Shown here: positions 7,249-14,760 of the stretch, piece by piece
How the letters are laid out: each line of letters starts with the position of its first letter
Position numbering within the stretch: position 1 is the first letter of the stretch
Assembly (NCBI GenBank): GCA_002449635.1
Contig: DJXF01000119.1
Coordinates: 1-26,416 of the forward strand
DNA length: 26,416 nt
DNA from: Clostridiales bacterium UBA7011
GTDB taxonomy: Bacteria > Bacillota > Clostridia > Oscillospirales > Butyricicoccaceae
Direction of reading: 5' to 3'
Notes under the pieces: generated by a model
Database searches by the model: none
Told to the model about the DNA's origin: nothing
Seen by the model: only the letters and a program-made list of their open reading frames with translations
Made by a program: the position numbers and the translations under genes

Positions 7249-7756
7249 GGGCTTTTCGCGCAAGTTGTGCGATTTTTTTTGCGAGAAAGGCGAGCAGATC
7301 AAACAAAGAAAGCAGCAGCGTCACAGACATTGCGCCGAGGACGTTTAAGACGATGTCGTCGATGTCACAGGACCCCAGACCGGTCAGGTACTGCGTCAGT
7401 TCGATTCCGGCGCTCAGGCAAAGCCCGACAAGAAAGGTCGTGCCGAGGCTCAGATCGCGCCGCAGCAGCGGTATGAGCAGACCGATGGGCATAAAGGCGA
7501 CGATATTTCCGGCCAGATTGCGCACCGCCACGGAGGTGCCCACCCGTCCGGAAAACAGATAAAAGCGAATGGTTTGCAGCGGGACGAGGTTGACGCGCGT
7601 ATATTCCAGCTCATCGGTATCCTTTAATATATTGGCAATCGTGTCGTGATCGAATTTAAACAGAATCACCTTGAGCAGCAAAAGCAGATAACCGATCAGG
7701 CACAGCCAGAGCAGCACGGTTACAAGCGTTGAACGCGGTTTTTTTCCTGCCAACAC
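7238..7756 (-). CDS. VanZ-like membrane protein
   Basis: A 172-residue integral membrane protein of the VanZ-like family, named after a teicoplanin-resistance accessory protein; most chromosomal members have no known function. Four hydrophobic segments are seen (about 11-30, 80-100, 105-122, 138-160). Family motifs include VNLVPLQT, NLAGNIVAFMPIGLLIPLL and ELTQYLTGLGSCDIDDIVLN. The likely start is GTG at 7756, with AAAGGAG seven bases upstream; a TTG one codon later is possible. Its stop overlaps the promoter of ylxM and no terminator lies between, so read-through into the SRP operon is plausible. Antibiotic resistance should not be inferred. Confidence 0.85.
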   Translation of the reverse strand: MLAGKKPRSTLVTVLLWLCLIGYLLLLLKVILFKFDHDTIANILKDTDELEYTRVNLVPLQTIRFYLFSGRVGTSVAVRNLAGNIVAFMPIGLLIPLLRRDLSLGTTFLVGLCLSAGIELTQYLTGLGSCDIDDIVLNVLGAMSVTLLLSLFDLLAFLAKKIAQLARKALDK

Positions 7757-7785
7757 GCAGCACTCCTTTCCGTTTTATTTGGGTT

Positions 7786-7814
7786 ATCATACCATGGGAA
7801 GCGGTGAAATGCAA
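7786..7814 (-). promoter_or_regulatory. Promoter of the VanZ-like gene
   Basis: On the minus strand TTGCAT (7809-7814) and TATGAT (7786-7791) are separated by 17 bases, about 30 bases upstream of the GTG start. It diverges from the promoter at 7853-7881. Confidence 0.6.
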
Positions 7815-7852
7815 ACATTTCGGAGAAAACAAAAAAACGCAGGGCTGACGGG

Positions 7853-7881
7853 TAGACGAAAGCGGAAAACAGCGATATAAT
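7853..7881 (+). promoter_or_regulatory. Promoter of the M16 peptidase-lgt-folD operon
   Basis: A perfect TATAAT -10 (7876-7881) follows a weak TAGACG -35 (7853-7858) by 17 bases. It lies about 55 bases upstream of the first gene of the cluster. Confidence 0.65.
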
Positions 7882-7936
7882 AGCAATACGCAAACAGAAT
7901 GGCGATTTTTGCCTTTCCGATACCATGGAGACAGAT

Positions 7937-9208
7937 ATGCACAAAACAACAAGACTGTCACTCAAAAACGGGGTAGGGCTGACCTGCGTGACAACCAATC
8001 AGCCCAAGACATCCTGTCTGAGCGCGATGCTGGTACTGCCGCTGAGCGATGCGTCACGCAGCAGTTCGGCGCTCTTGCCATATGTACTGCGCAGCAGCTG
8101 CCGGGATTACCCGGGACAGCAGGCAGTGGCAGCACAGCTCGATCGGCTGTATGGCGCCCTGCTTCAGCCGGTCGTGCGCAAGCGCGGCGAAGCGCAGCTG
8201 ATCGGCTTTGCCGCGGATGTCATCGATGAGCGGTTTGCCCTGTCGGATGCCGGCGCGCTTTTCAAGGGAACGGCGCAGCTGCTGTGTGCACTGCTGCTGC
8301 ATCCGCAAATGCCGCCGCGGGATGTACTCGCGCGCGAAATCGAGCAGCGGTGTGCGGCGGTGGCCGCACTGTCGGACGACAAGCGCGCATGGGCGGTTCG
8401 CCGGATGTATCAGTATATGTGTGCGGACGAAGCGTACAGCGCAGTGGAACTGGGCGATCCGGAGACGCTGCGCGCCATTACGCCGGAACAGCTGATGGAG
8501 CACTACGGCCGCGTCATGCAGACTGCGCCGATGGAGCTGTTTTACTGCGGTTCCCTCCCGCCGGAGGCGGTTGCAGAGCAGCTGCAGGCGGCACTGTGCG
8601 AGCGTCCGGAAATCGAACAGCCGGTTCGCCCGACTTTTTTTGCGCCGCGCCGGCCGGTGCGCGACACCCTGGCCGCGGTGACAGAAGAGGAAAAGGTGGC
8701 ACAGGGCAAGCTGACCATCGGTCTGCGCACAGGGATTACCGCGTTTGATGCGGATTATCCCGCCATGGTCCTGTTTAACGCCTGCTTTGGCGGCTCGACC
8801 GCCTCGCGGCTGTTCCGCACCGTGCGCGAACAGATGAGCCTGTGTTATTACGCGTCCACGCAGACGGACAAGCTCAAGGGCGTCATGGCGGTGGCTTCCG
8901 GCATTGAAAATGAAAGCGAGCCGCGTGCGCGTGCAGAAATTCTGCGTCAGCTCGAGCTGATGCAGCAGGGTGTGACGGCAGAGGAGACAGAAGCCGCGCG
9001 GCGGTCGGTGACCGCGTCGCTGCAGGCGATGTATGATGCTCCGCTGTCACTTGAGAACTTTTATCAGACACAGGCGGCGGCCGGACTGACAGAGACACTG
9101 GATGAACTGATCGAGCGAATCCGGCGCGTCACGCCCGATGAAGTTACGGCAGCGGCCCGCAAGGCGGTACCGGACACCATCTATTTTCTCAAAGGAGCGG
9201 GCGCATGA
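7937..9208 (+). CDS. M16 family peptidase-like protein, YmfF type
   Basis: A 423-residue insulinase-family (M16) protein that lacks the HxxEH zinc motif; the region where it should occur reads SSSALLPYVLRS. It is thus probably the non-catalytic partner of the next gene, as in the ymfF/ymfH pair of Bacillus (annotated in databases as associated with EF-P 5-aminopentanol modification). Two M16 half-domains are visible, the second with PAMVLFNACFGGSTASRLFRTVRE (about 270-293). ATG 7937 is preferred over 7925 because GGAGAC lies seven bases before it and it opens directly on LSLKNGVGL, the first strand of the fold. It overlaps the next gene by ATGA. Confidence 0.85.
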   Translation: MHKTTRLSLKNGVGLTCVTTNQPKTSCLSAMLVLPLSDASRSSSALLPYVLRSSCRDYPGQQAVAAQLDRLYGALLQPVVRKRGEAQLIGFAADVIDERFALSDAGALFKGTAQLLCALLLHPQMPPRDVLAREIEQRCAAVAALSDDKRAWAVRRMYQYMCADEAYSAVELGDPETLRAITPEQLMEHYGRVMQTAPMELFYCGSLPPEAVAEQLQAALCERPEIEQPVRPTFFAPRRPVRDTLAAVTEEEKVAQGKLTIGLRTGITAFDADYPAMVLFNACFGGSTASRLFRTVREQMSLCYYASTQTDKLKGVMAVASGIENESEPRARAEILRQLELMQQGVTAEETEAARRSVTASLQAMYDAPLSLENFYQTQAAAGLTETLDELIERIRRVTPDEVTAAARKAVPDTIYFLKGAGA

Positions 9209-10476
9209 AGACGATAGCTTATCCTCAGCTGGACGAACGCATTCAGACGACCGTTCTGGAAAACGGTCTGCACATCTATTGCGTCCCGCGTGAAAACAGC
9301 GCAAAGACGTTTGCGATGCTGGCCGTCAATTTCGGCTCGATTGACTGCTGCTTTTCGCTGGACGGAACGACGCACAGCGTCACACCGGGCATTGCGCATT
9401 TCCTCGAGCACAAGATGTTTGAGGAGCCGGACGGCAATGCGCTGCAAAAGTTTACCGCGCTCGGCGCACATCCCAACGCCTTTACCAGTCACACCATGAC
9501 GGCGTATCATGTTACGTGCACCGAGCGGTTTTATGACTGCCTGGAAATTCTGCTTCGGTTTGTCACCACGCCTTATTTTACCGATCAGAATGTCGCAAAG
9601 GAAAAGGGAATCATCGGTCAGGAAATTACGATGCTGCGCGATACACCGGGCTGGCAGGCCTATGTCGGTATGCTGGAGGGACTGTACGCGGTGCACCCCG
9701 TCCGCATTTCCGTCGCGGGCAGCAGGGAAAGCATTCAGCCCATTGATCCTGCGGTGCTTTCGCTGTGTCACCGCGCGTTTTATTCCCCGGAAAATCTCGC
9801 GCTGATCGTCTGCGGACAGTATGATTTTGAACAGGTGGTGGCAATGGCACAGCGCGGGACGCCGCGGCAGGCGGCGCATATCGCATCGCGTTCATACGGC
9901 ACGGAGCCGGAATGTGCTTCCATACCGGAGGTAAAACAGCAGATGGCGGTTTCACGCCCGATGTTTCTGCTCGGCTGCAAGGATACCGCGCCGGAAAATC
10001 CGTATCTCCGGCAGATTACCGGTGAGCTGGCGGCGGCGTGTGTCTGCGGACGTTCCGCTCCGCTTTACAATCGGCTGTATGATGCCGGTCTGACCGATCA
10101 CACGCTGTCCTCCGATTATTTCACCTTTGCGGGCGGAGCATGTGCCATTTTCAGCGGAGAGACGCACGATCCGTATGCGGTTCGCAGGGAACTGGAACAG
10201 GAACTGCGGCGCATCGCGTCCGAGGGACTGGAGACGGAGCTGTTTGCCCGCACAAAGGCTGCGTGTTACGGAAAATATGTGCGCAAAATCAGCGATCCCG
10301 CTGAGGTTTGCCGCTTGCAGGCGGAGGCATGCTTCTGCGGTGCAAACTGCTTTGATTTCGCGGAGGCGATTGCGTCGGTTACAGCCGAGGATGTGCAGCG
10401 CCGTATTCGCCGCTGGTCGGCACAGGGCGCGACATCGCTGTCGGTCGTCGAGCCGCAGAAGGAGGAAACTGTTTGA
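9205..10476 (+). CDS. M16 family zinc peptidase, YmfH type
   Basis: A 423-residue metallopeptidase-like protein and predicted catalytic half of the M16 pair. The inverted zinc motif HFLEH lies at 65-69 and the third ligand is probably Glu140 in EKGIIGQEITM. N- and C-terminal M16 domains are both present (PGIAHFLEHKMFEEPDGNAL near 61-80; later RLYDAGLTDHTLSSDYFTFA). The start overlaps the stop of the preceding gene (ATGA), with AAAGGAG upstream. The pair is followed by lgt, also overlapping, so all are co-transcribed. Members are linked to EF-P modification in databases, but no EF-P gene lies in this window and the actual substrate is unknown. Confidence 0.9.
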   Translation: MKTIAYPQLDERIQTTVLENGLHIYCVPRENSAKTFAMLAVNFGSIDCCFSLDGTTHSVTPGIAHFLEHKMFEEPDGNALQKFTALGAHPNAFTSHTMTAYHVTCTERFYDCLEILLRFVTTPYFTDQNVAKEKGIIGQEITMLRDTPGWQAYVGMLEGLYAVHPVRISVAGSRESIQPIDPAVLSLCHRAFYSPENLALIVCGQYDFEQVVAMAQRGTPRQAAHIASRSYGTEPECASIPEVKQQMAVSRPMFLLGCKDTAPENPYLRQITGELAAACVCGRSAPLYNRLYDAGLTDHTLSSDYFTFAGGACAIFSGETHDPYAVRRELEQELRRIASEGLETELFARTKAACYGKYVRKISDPAEVCRLQAEACFCGANCFDFAEAIASVTAEDVQRRIRRWSAQGATSLSVVEPQKEETV

Positions 10477-11330
10477 ATCAGATTGTATCATTCCCCGGTC
10501 TGGGGCTGGAATTTCATTTTTCCAATGTCGCATTTTCCATCGGCGCCAAACCCATTTACTGGTATGGCATCGTCATTGCGCTGGGCGTTGTGCTTTCGGC
10601 GTGGTATGCCTGCCGGCGTGCACCGCGGTTCGGTATGCGCGCGGATGATGTGCTCGATGTGCTGCTGGTATTTCTGCCGGTCGGCATCGTTTGTGCCCGG
10701 CTGTACTATGTCGCGTTTGAATGGGAGCAGTATCGGGACAATCCCGCTGAAATCATTGCGATCTGGCACGGAGGGCTTGCCATTTACGGCGGTTTGATCG
10801 GCGGCCTCATTGCAATTATTGTGTACTGCCGTGCGAAAAAGCTCGACTGCATGGATATGCTCGATGTGTATGCCGGCGCTGTTCCGATTGGTCAGGCGCT
10901 GGGGCGCTGGGGCAATTTTTTCAACTGTGAAGCGTTTGGCCGCCAGACCTCGCTGCCGTGGCGCATGGTCATCGGAAAAGGCCTGGATGAAGCGGGACAG
11001 TTCGGCAATCATCCAACCTTCTTTTATGAATCGGCATGGAATGCCGTCGGCGTGCTGCTGCTGTATCTCTATTCCAAAAAAAGAAAGTATCGCGGAGAAA
11101 TGGTACTGCTCTATTTCGGGTGGTATGGTCTCGGACGGTTTTTCATCGAGGGCCTGCGGACAGACAGCCTGTATCTCTGGGGTACGGATTTTCGCGTGTC
11201 ACAGATCGTTGCCCTTATTTCTGTTCTCATCGGCTTCGGCGGCTTTGTGCTCAATCGTTTTCTGCCGTTTCTGCGAAACGTGTCCGAGCCCGATGCAACC
11301 AACCAAAATCACACGGAGGAATCAAAATGA
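10473..11330 (+). CDS. lgt: Prolipoprotein diacylglyceryl transferase
   Basis: A 285-residue multi-pass membrane enzyme that attaches diacylglycerol from phosphatidylglycerol to the lipobox cysteine of prolipoproteins, the first step of lipoprotein maturation. Signatures are YWYGIVIALG (29-38), HGGLAIYGG (99-107), the Lgt signature GRWGNFFNCEAFG (144-156) and GLGRFFIEGLRTDSLYL. About seven hydrophobic segments are visible. The start is TTG at 10473, with GGAGG seven bases upstream and a TTGA overlap with the ymfH-type stop; no ATG is available near it. The stop overlaps the folD ATG. Confidence 0.96.
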   Translation: MNQIVSFPGLGLEFHFSNVAFSIGAKPIYWYGIVIALGVVLSAWYACRRAPRFGMRADDVLDVLLVFLPVGIVCARLYYVAFEWEQYRDNPAEIIAIWHGGLAIYGGLIGGLIAIIVYCRAKKLDCMDMLDVYAGAVPIGQALGRWGNFFNCEAFGRQTSLPWRMVIGKGLDEAGQFGNHPTFFYESAWNAVGVLLLYLYSKKRKYRGEMVLLYFGWYGLGRFFIEGLRTDSLYLWGTDFRVSQIVALISVLIGFGGFVLNRFLPFLRNVSEPDATNQNHTEESK

Positions 11331-12187
11331 GTGCTGTCAGAATGGATGGAAAGATGGTTTCCGCAAAGGTACGCGGAAGTATTTTGGACGAGGTCAATCG
11401 CCTGAAAAAGCGCGGCGTGCGCCCGGGTCTGGCTGTCATTATTGTGGGAGAGGACCCCGCCTCTCAGATTTATGTGCGCAACAAGGAGCGCGCCTGCGAG
11501 GAATGCGGCTTTTATTCTGAAAAATATGCGCTGCCGGAGGAGACCACGCAAGAACAGCTGATTGGTCTGATTGAGGAGCTCAATCACAATCCGCACATCG
11601 ACGGCATACTGTGTCAGATGCCTGTTCCGGCGCATATCAGCGAGCAGGCGGTGATCGATGCGATTGACCCGACGAAGGATGTCGATGCGTTCCATCCCGT
11701 CAATGTCGGCAAAATCATGATCGGCGATTTTGACTTTTTGCCGTGTACACCGGCGGGCGTGATGGAGCTGCTCGACGAATACGGCGTCGACCCGAAGGGC
11801 AAAAAATGTGTCGTCATCGGCCGTTCCAACATCGTGGGCAAGCCGATGGCCATGCTGCTGCTGCACCGCCACGGTACCGTGACGATCTGCCATTCGCGCA
11901 CAGAGAATCTCAAGGAGGTCTGTGCGCAGGCGGATATCCTGGTAGCCGCAGTCGGCAGGGCGGACTTCGTCACGGCGGATATGGTCAAGGAGGGCGCAGC
12001 TGTCATTGATGTCGGCATGAACCGCCGCGAAAACGGAAAGGTGACCGGCGATGTCTGCTATGATGAGGTCAATGAAAAGGCGGGATATCTCACGCCGGTT
12101 CCGGGCGGTGTCGGACCGATGACCATCACCATGCTGATGAAAAACACGCTCAAGGCTGCGAAGCTGCACGCCGGTATAGAAGACTGA
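11327..12187 (+). CDS. folD: Bifunctional methylenetetrahydrofolate dehydrogenase/cyclohydrolase
   Basis: A 286-residue FolD that interconverts 5,10-methylene-, methenyl- and 10-formyl-tetrahydrofolate in one-carbon metabolism. Key motifs: YVRNKERACEECG (49-61, catalytic Lys53), DGILCQMPVPAHI, PTKDVDAFHPVNVGK, PCTPAGVMELL, the dinucleotide loop GRSNIVGKP and LTPVPGGVGPMTI near the C terminus. The usual QLPLP is QMPVP. The start is the ATG overlapping the lgt stop (ATGA), with CGGAGGA before it; an open frame reaching back to 11036 is only the lgt gene read in another frame. It is last in the ymfF-ymfH-lgt-folD operon. Confidence 0.97.
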   Translation: MSAVRMDGKMVSAKVRGSILDEVNRLKKRGVRPGLAVIIVGEDPASQIYVRNKERACEECGFYSEKYALPEETTQEQLIGLIEELNHNPHIDGILCQMPVPAHISEQAVIDAIDPTKDVDAFHPVNVGKIMIGDFDFLPCTPAGVMELLDEYGVDPKGKKCVVIGRSNIVGKPMAMLLLHRHGTVTICHSRTENLKEVCAQADILVAAVGRADFVTADMVKEGAAVIDVGMNRRENGKVTGDVCYDEVNEKAGYLTPVPGGVGPMTITMLMKNTLKAAKLHAGIED

Positions 12188-12215
12188 AATCGGGGCGAAA
12201 AATCCGTTTTTGCTA

Positions 12216-12244
12216 TTGACAGAGCCTGTTCGCTGTGTTAATAT
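12216..12244 (+). promoter_or_regulatory. Promoter of rplU-prp-rpmA
   Basis: A consensus TTGACA -35 (12216-12221) and TAATAT -10 (12239-12244) are spaced 17 bases. It lies about 95 bases upstream of rplU, leaving room for a structured leader. Confidence 0.8.
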
Positions 12245-12250
12245 ATGAAA

Positions 12251-12330
12251 AGCCGCATTGATCGGGTTGTCAAAGTATGTCTGCGGACATCTCCCGTGAG
12301 AGCGTGACTCTATCAAAGAAAGAGAGGTGC
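12251..12330 (+). promoter_or_regulatory. Probable L21 leader (5' untranslated RNA)
   Basis: The roughly 85-base leader of rplU contains ATGTC/GACAT around a TGCG loop (12277-12290), CTC/GAG (12291-12300) and AGAG/CTCT (12299-12311), then GAGAGGTG before the ATG. Position and size fit the ribosomal-protein L21 leader found upstream of rplU in Firmicutes, thought to serve autoregulation. I could not match it base by base to the family model. Confidence 0.5.
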
Positions 12331-12337
12331 TACCGCA

Positions 12338-12649
12338 ATGTATGCAATCGTAGAGACCGGTGGCAAGCAGTACAAGGTATCTGAGGGTGACGTTATTTAT
12401 GTCGAGAAGCTCGGCGTAGAGGACGGCGCTTCCGTTACGTTCGACAAGGTTCTGGCAGTCGGTGAAGGCGCAGAGCTGAAGGTCGGCGCTCCGTATGTCG
12501 AGGGTGCTACCGTAGCCGGTACCGTTGAGAAGACCGGCAAGAAGAAGAAGATCATCGTCTACAAGATGAAGCCGAAGAAGGGCTATCGCCGCAAGCAGGG
12601 CCACAGACAGCCCTACACGAAGGTAACCATCGGCGCAATCAACGCGTAA
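12338..12649 (+). CDS. rplU: 50S ribosomal protein L21
   Basis: A 103-residue L21 that binds 23S rRNA in the large subunit. MYAIVETGGKQYKV at the start and KKGYRRKQGHRQPYT near the end are diagnostic, and length is standard. GAGAGGTG sits eight bases before the ATG. It heads the rplU-prp-rpmA unit; only one base separates its stop from the next start. Confidence 0.98.
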   Translation: MYAIVETGGKQYKVSEGDVIYVEKLGVEDGASVTFDKVLAVGEGAELKVGAPYVEGATVAGTVEKTGKKKKIIVYKMKPKKGYRRKQGHRQPYTKVTIGAINA

Positions 12650-12650
12650 G

Positions 12651-12980
12651 ATGACGACCGTCCGTTTTTTCCGAAACGGCAGCCGCATTGATGCCGTAGA
12701 GATCAGCGAGCACGCGGGTTTTGCGGCAGAAGGCGAGGACATCGTGTGCGCAGCAATTTCTGCAAATGTCGATCTGATCAGCTGCTTGCTTGAAGATATC
12801 CTCGGTCTGGAGCTTCAGACCACGGTGGACGAGCAGGCCGCGCGGATTCGGCTCGAGCTTCCCCAAAAGCTCGAAGAGCCGGAGGAAGAACAGGCGCAGA
12901 ACGCATTGACTGCATTCATGGTGTATTTGATCGATTTGAAAGCGCGTTATCAGGATTATATCGAAGTAATGGAGGTGTAA
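12651..12980 (+). CDS. prp: Ribosomal-processing cysteine protease Prp
   Basis: A 109-residue protein of the Prp (YsxB) family. Prp removes the N-terminal extension of ribosomal protein L27. Catalytic His21 (SEHAGFA) and Cys33 (GEDIVCAAISA) are in place. It lies between rplU and rpmA, the conserved order, and the downstream L27 carries the matching cleavage site, so substrate and protease are both present. It starts one base after the rplU stop and has no obvious ribosome site of its own, which suggests translational coupling. It is also known as ysxB. Confidence 0.95.
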   Translation: MTTVRFFRNGSRIDAVEISEHAGFAAEGEDIVCAAISANVDLISCLLEDILGLELQTTVDEQAARIRLELPQKLEEPEEEQAQNALTAFMVYLIDLKARYQDYIEVMEV

Positions 12981-12983
12981 GTC

Positions 12984-13268
12984 ATGCTTCATATCAGCTT
13001 ACAGTTTTTTGCTCATAAAAAGGGCGTAGGTTCCACCAAGAACGGCCGTGATTCCGAATCCAAGAGACTCGGCGTCAAGCGTGCAGATGGTCAGGTTGTA
13101 CCGGCAGGCAACATTCTCGTTCGCCAGCGCGGCACGCACATCCATCCGGGCGTGAATGTCGGCATCGGTTCCGATGACACCCTTTTTGCCAAGGTCAGCG
13201 GTGTTGTTCGCTTTGAGCGTCGTGGCCGTGACCGCAAGCAGGTTTCTGTTTACGAAATCGAGCAGTAA
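12984..13268 (+). CDS. rpmA: 50S ribosomal protein L27 with cleavable N-terminal extension
   Basis: A 94-residue L27, located near the peptidyl-transferase centre. It begins MLHISLQFFAHKKGVGS: the first nine residues form the Firmicutes extension that ends LQFF, cut by Prp before AHKKG to expose the functional N terminus. The rest (GGxx-type GSTKNGRDSESKRLGVK and VRQRGTHIHPG) is standard. GGAGGTG precedes the ATG. A strong terminator follows within 20 bases. Confidence 0.98.
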   Translation: MLHISLQFFAHKKGVGSTKNGRDSESKRLGVKRADGQVVPAGNILVRQRGTHIHPGVNVGIGSDDTLFAKVSGVVRFERRGRDRKQVSVYEIEQ

Positions 13269-13284
13269 GAGATTCTTTGATGCG

Positions 13285-13321
13285 AAAAGCACCTCGGACA
13301 GTTCGTCTGGGGTGCTTTTTT
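13285..13321 (+). terminator. Terminator after rpmA
   Basis: AAAAGCACC (13285-13293) pairs with GGTGCTTTT (13311-13319), with extra inner pairing, and is followed by a run of T to 13321. It separates the ribosomal protein genes from obgE. Confidence 0.85.
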
Positions 13322-13324
13322 CGA

Positions 13325-13360
13325 GGGAACCGTACCGCAGGTGCGTTCCCGCCGCGGGAA
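13325..13360 (+). promoter_or_regulatory. Two mutually exclusive hairpins in the obgE leader
   Basis: Hairpin A: GGGAAC-C-GTACC (13325-13336, one bulged C) pairs with GGTGC-GTTCCC (13340-13350), an 11-pair stem with a 3-base loop. Hairpin B: TTCCCG (13346-13351) pairs with CGGGAA (13355-13360). They share bases 13346-13350, so only one can form at a time. Hairpin B ends at the AAAGGAG ribosome site of obgE. Confidence 0.55.
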
Positions 13361-13370
13361 AGGAGTTCGT

Positions 13371-14651
13371 ATGCCACAATTTATTGATACCGCGAAAATC
13401 TGGATTCGGTCCGGACGCGGCGGAGACGGAAAGGTCTCCTTTCATCGGGAAAAGTATATTGCATCCGGGGGTCCGGACGGGGGAGACGGCGGACGCGGCG
13501 GCTCTGTTATATTTCAGGTAGATGACAACCTGTCCACGCTGATGGATTTCCGCTATAAGAAAAAATATACCGCGCCGGCAGGTGAACCGGGCGGCAGCCG
13601 CCGCTGTACCGGCAAGGACGGCAGGGATTTGATTATCCGTGTGCCGCGCGGCACCATTCTGCGCGACGCGAACAGCGGACAGGTCATTCACGATTTGTCC
13701 GACAACGAGCCGTTTGTCGCGGCGCGCGGCGGAAAAGGCGGGTGGGGAAATACCCATTTTGCCACCCCGACCCGGCAGGCACCGCGTTTTGCCAAGCCCG
13801 GACTGCCCGGACAGGAGCTGGAAATTCGTCTGGAGCTGAAGCTGCTCGCAGATGTCGGACTGGTCGGTTTCCCGAATGTCGGCAAGTCTACGCTGTTGTC
13901 CATGGCGTCTGCCGCACGCCCGAAAATCGCCAATTATCACTTCACGACACTGGTTCCCAATCTCGGCGTGGTCTCCATCGGCGAGGGTGAATCGTTTGTC
14001 ATGGCGGATATTCCGGGAATTATCGAAGGTGCATCGCAGGGCGCCGGTCTTGGCCATGCGTTTCTGCGCCATATCGACCGCTGCCGCCTGCTGCTGCACA
14101 TCGTCGATGCCGCAGGCAGTGAGGGACGCGATCCGATTGACGATCTGGAAAAAATCAACAGTGAACTCGGACAGTATTCCATTGATTTGGAAAAACGTCC
14201 GCAGATTGTCGTGGCAAATAAGATGGATCTGCTCGGCGGCGAGCGGGCACCGCTGGATGCAATCCGCAAGTGGGCGGACGAGCACGGATTTGCCTATGCG
14301 GAGATGTCAGCGGCAACCGGTCAGGGCGTGCGCGAGCTGATGCAGCAGACCTGGCATGCGCTGGAACAGCTGCCGCCGGTGATTGTGTATGAGCCGGAGT
14401 TTGTTCCGGAGGAAGCCAAACCGGTCACGGAAGCGGACATCGACTATGTCAAGCAGGATGATTGTTACATCGTTTCCGGCGCATGGATTGACCGCGTGTG
14501 CAGCTCGGTGAATTTTGACGACTATGAGTCCCGTCAGTATCTCGACCGCCGGCTGCGCGCGGCAGGCGTCTTTGACAGGCTGGAGGAGATGGGCATTCAG
14601 GACGGCGATCTCGTTGTTCTCGGCGAGATGGAATTTGAATACGAGCATTAA
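13371..14651 (+). CDS. obgE: GTPase Obg
   Basis: A 426-residue Obg GTPase that takes part in 50S subunit maturation and stress control. The glycine-rich Obg fold covers 1-158 (GGPDGGDGGRGGSV near 33-46). The G domain has GFPNVGKST (166-174), TTLVPNLG, DIPGIIEGA (213-221) and NKMDL (283-287). The C-terminal OCT domain occupies about 350-426. The ATG at 13371 is preferred because AAAGGAG is just upstream and MPQFIDTAKIWIRSGRGGDG is the family start; an upstream in-frame ATG at 13341 falls inside the leader hairpin. No clear separate promoter is seen, so it may depend on read-through of the rpmA terminator. Confidence 0.97.
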   Translation: MPQFIDTAKIWIRSGRGGDGKVSFHREKYIASGGPDGGDGGRGGSVIFQVDDNLSTLMDFRYKKKYTAPAGEPGGSRRCTGKDGRDLIIRVPRGTILRDANSGQVIHDLSDNEPFVAARGGKGGWGNTHFATPTRQAPRFAKPGLPGQELEIRLELKLLADVGLVGFPNVGKSTLLSMASAARPKIANYHFTTLVPNLGVVSIGEGESFVMADIPGIIEGASQGAGLGHAFLRHIDRCRLLLHIVDAAGSEGRDPIDDLEKINSELGQYSIDLEKRPQIVVANKMDLLGGERAPLDAIRKWADEHGFAYAEMSAATGQGVRELMQQTWHALEQLPPVIVYEPEFVPEEAKPVTEADIDYVKQDDCYIVSGAWIDRVCSSVNFDDYESRQYLDRRLRAAGVFDRLEEMGIQDGDLVVLGEMEFEYEH

Positions 14652-14678
14652 GCGCTGAACTGCGCGAAAATAAGCATT

Positions 14679-14747
14679 AAAAAAACACCTGATTCCGGTG
14701 CGCAGCCCCTTTTTACAGGGGACAAAACATACGGATTCAGGTGTTTT
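14679..14747. terminator. Bidirectional terminator between obgE and dapB
   Basis: AACACCTGATTCCG (14684-14697) pairs with CGGATTCAGGTGTT (14732-14745) with a single mismatch. A second small stem (CCCC/GGGG) lies in the loop. There are A-runs on the left and T-runs on the right, so each strand ends in a U-tract; it serves the two convergent genes. Confidence 0.8.
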
Positions 14748-14760
14748 CTCTGTTTTTACA

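Noticed and set aside
7238..7756. VanZ-like gene as glycopeptide resistance
   Set aside because: No vanA/vanB-type ligase, vanH, vanX or regulators are nearby; VanZ-like proteins are common in sensitive Clostridia.
11309..12742. Long minus-strand open frame opposite folD and rplU
   Set aside because: It lies across two well-conserved plus-strand genes and a promoter, has no recognisable motif or ribosome site, and is explained by GC-rich codon use of the real genes.
12999..14285. Long minus-strand open frame opposite rpmA and obgE
   Set aside because: Covers a terminator and two conserved genes; it has no support of its own.
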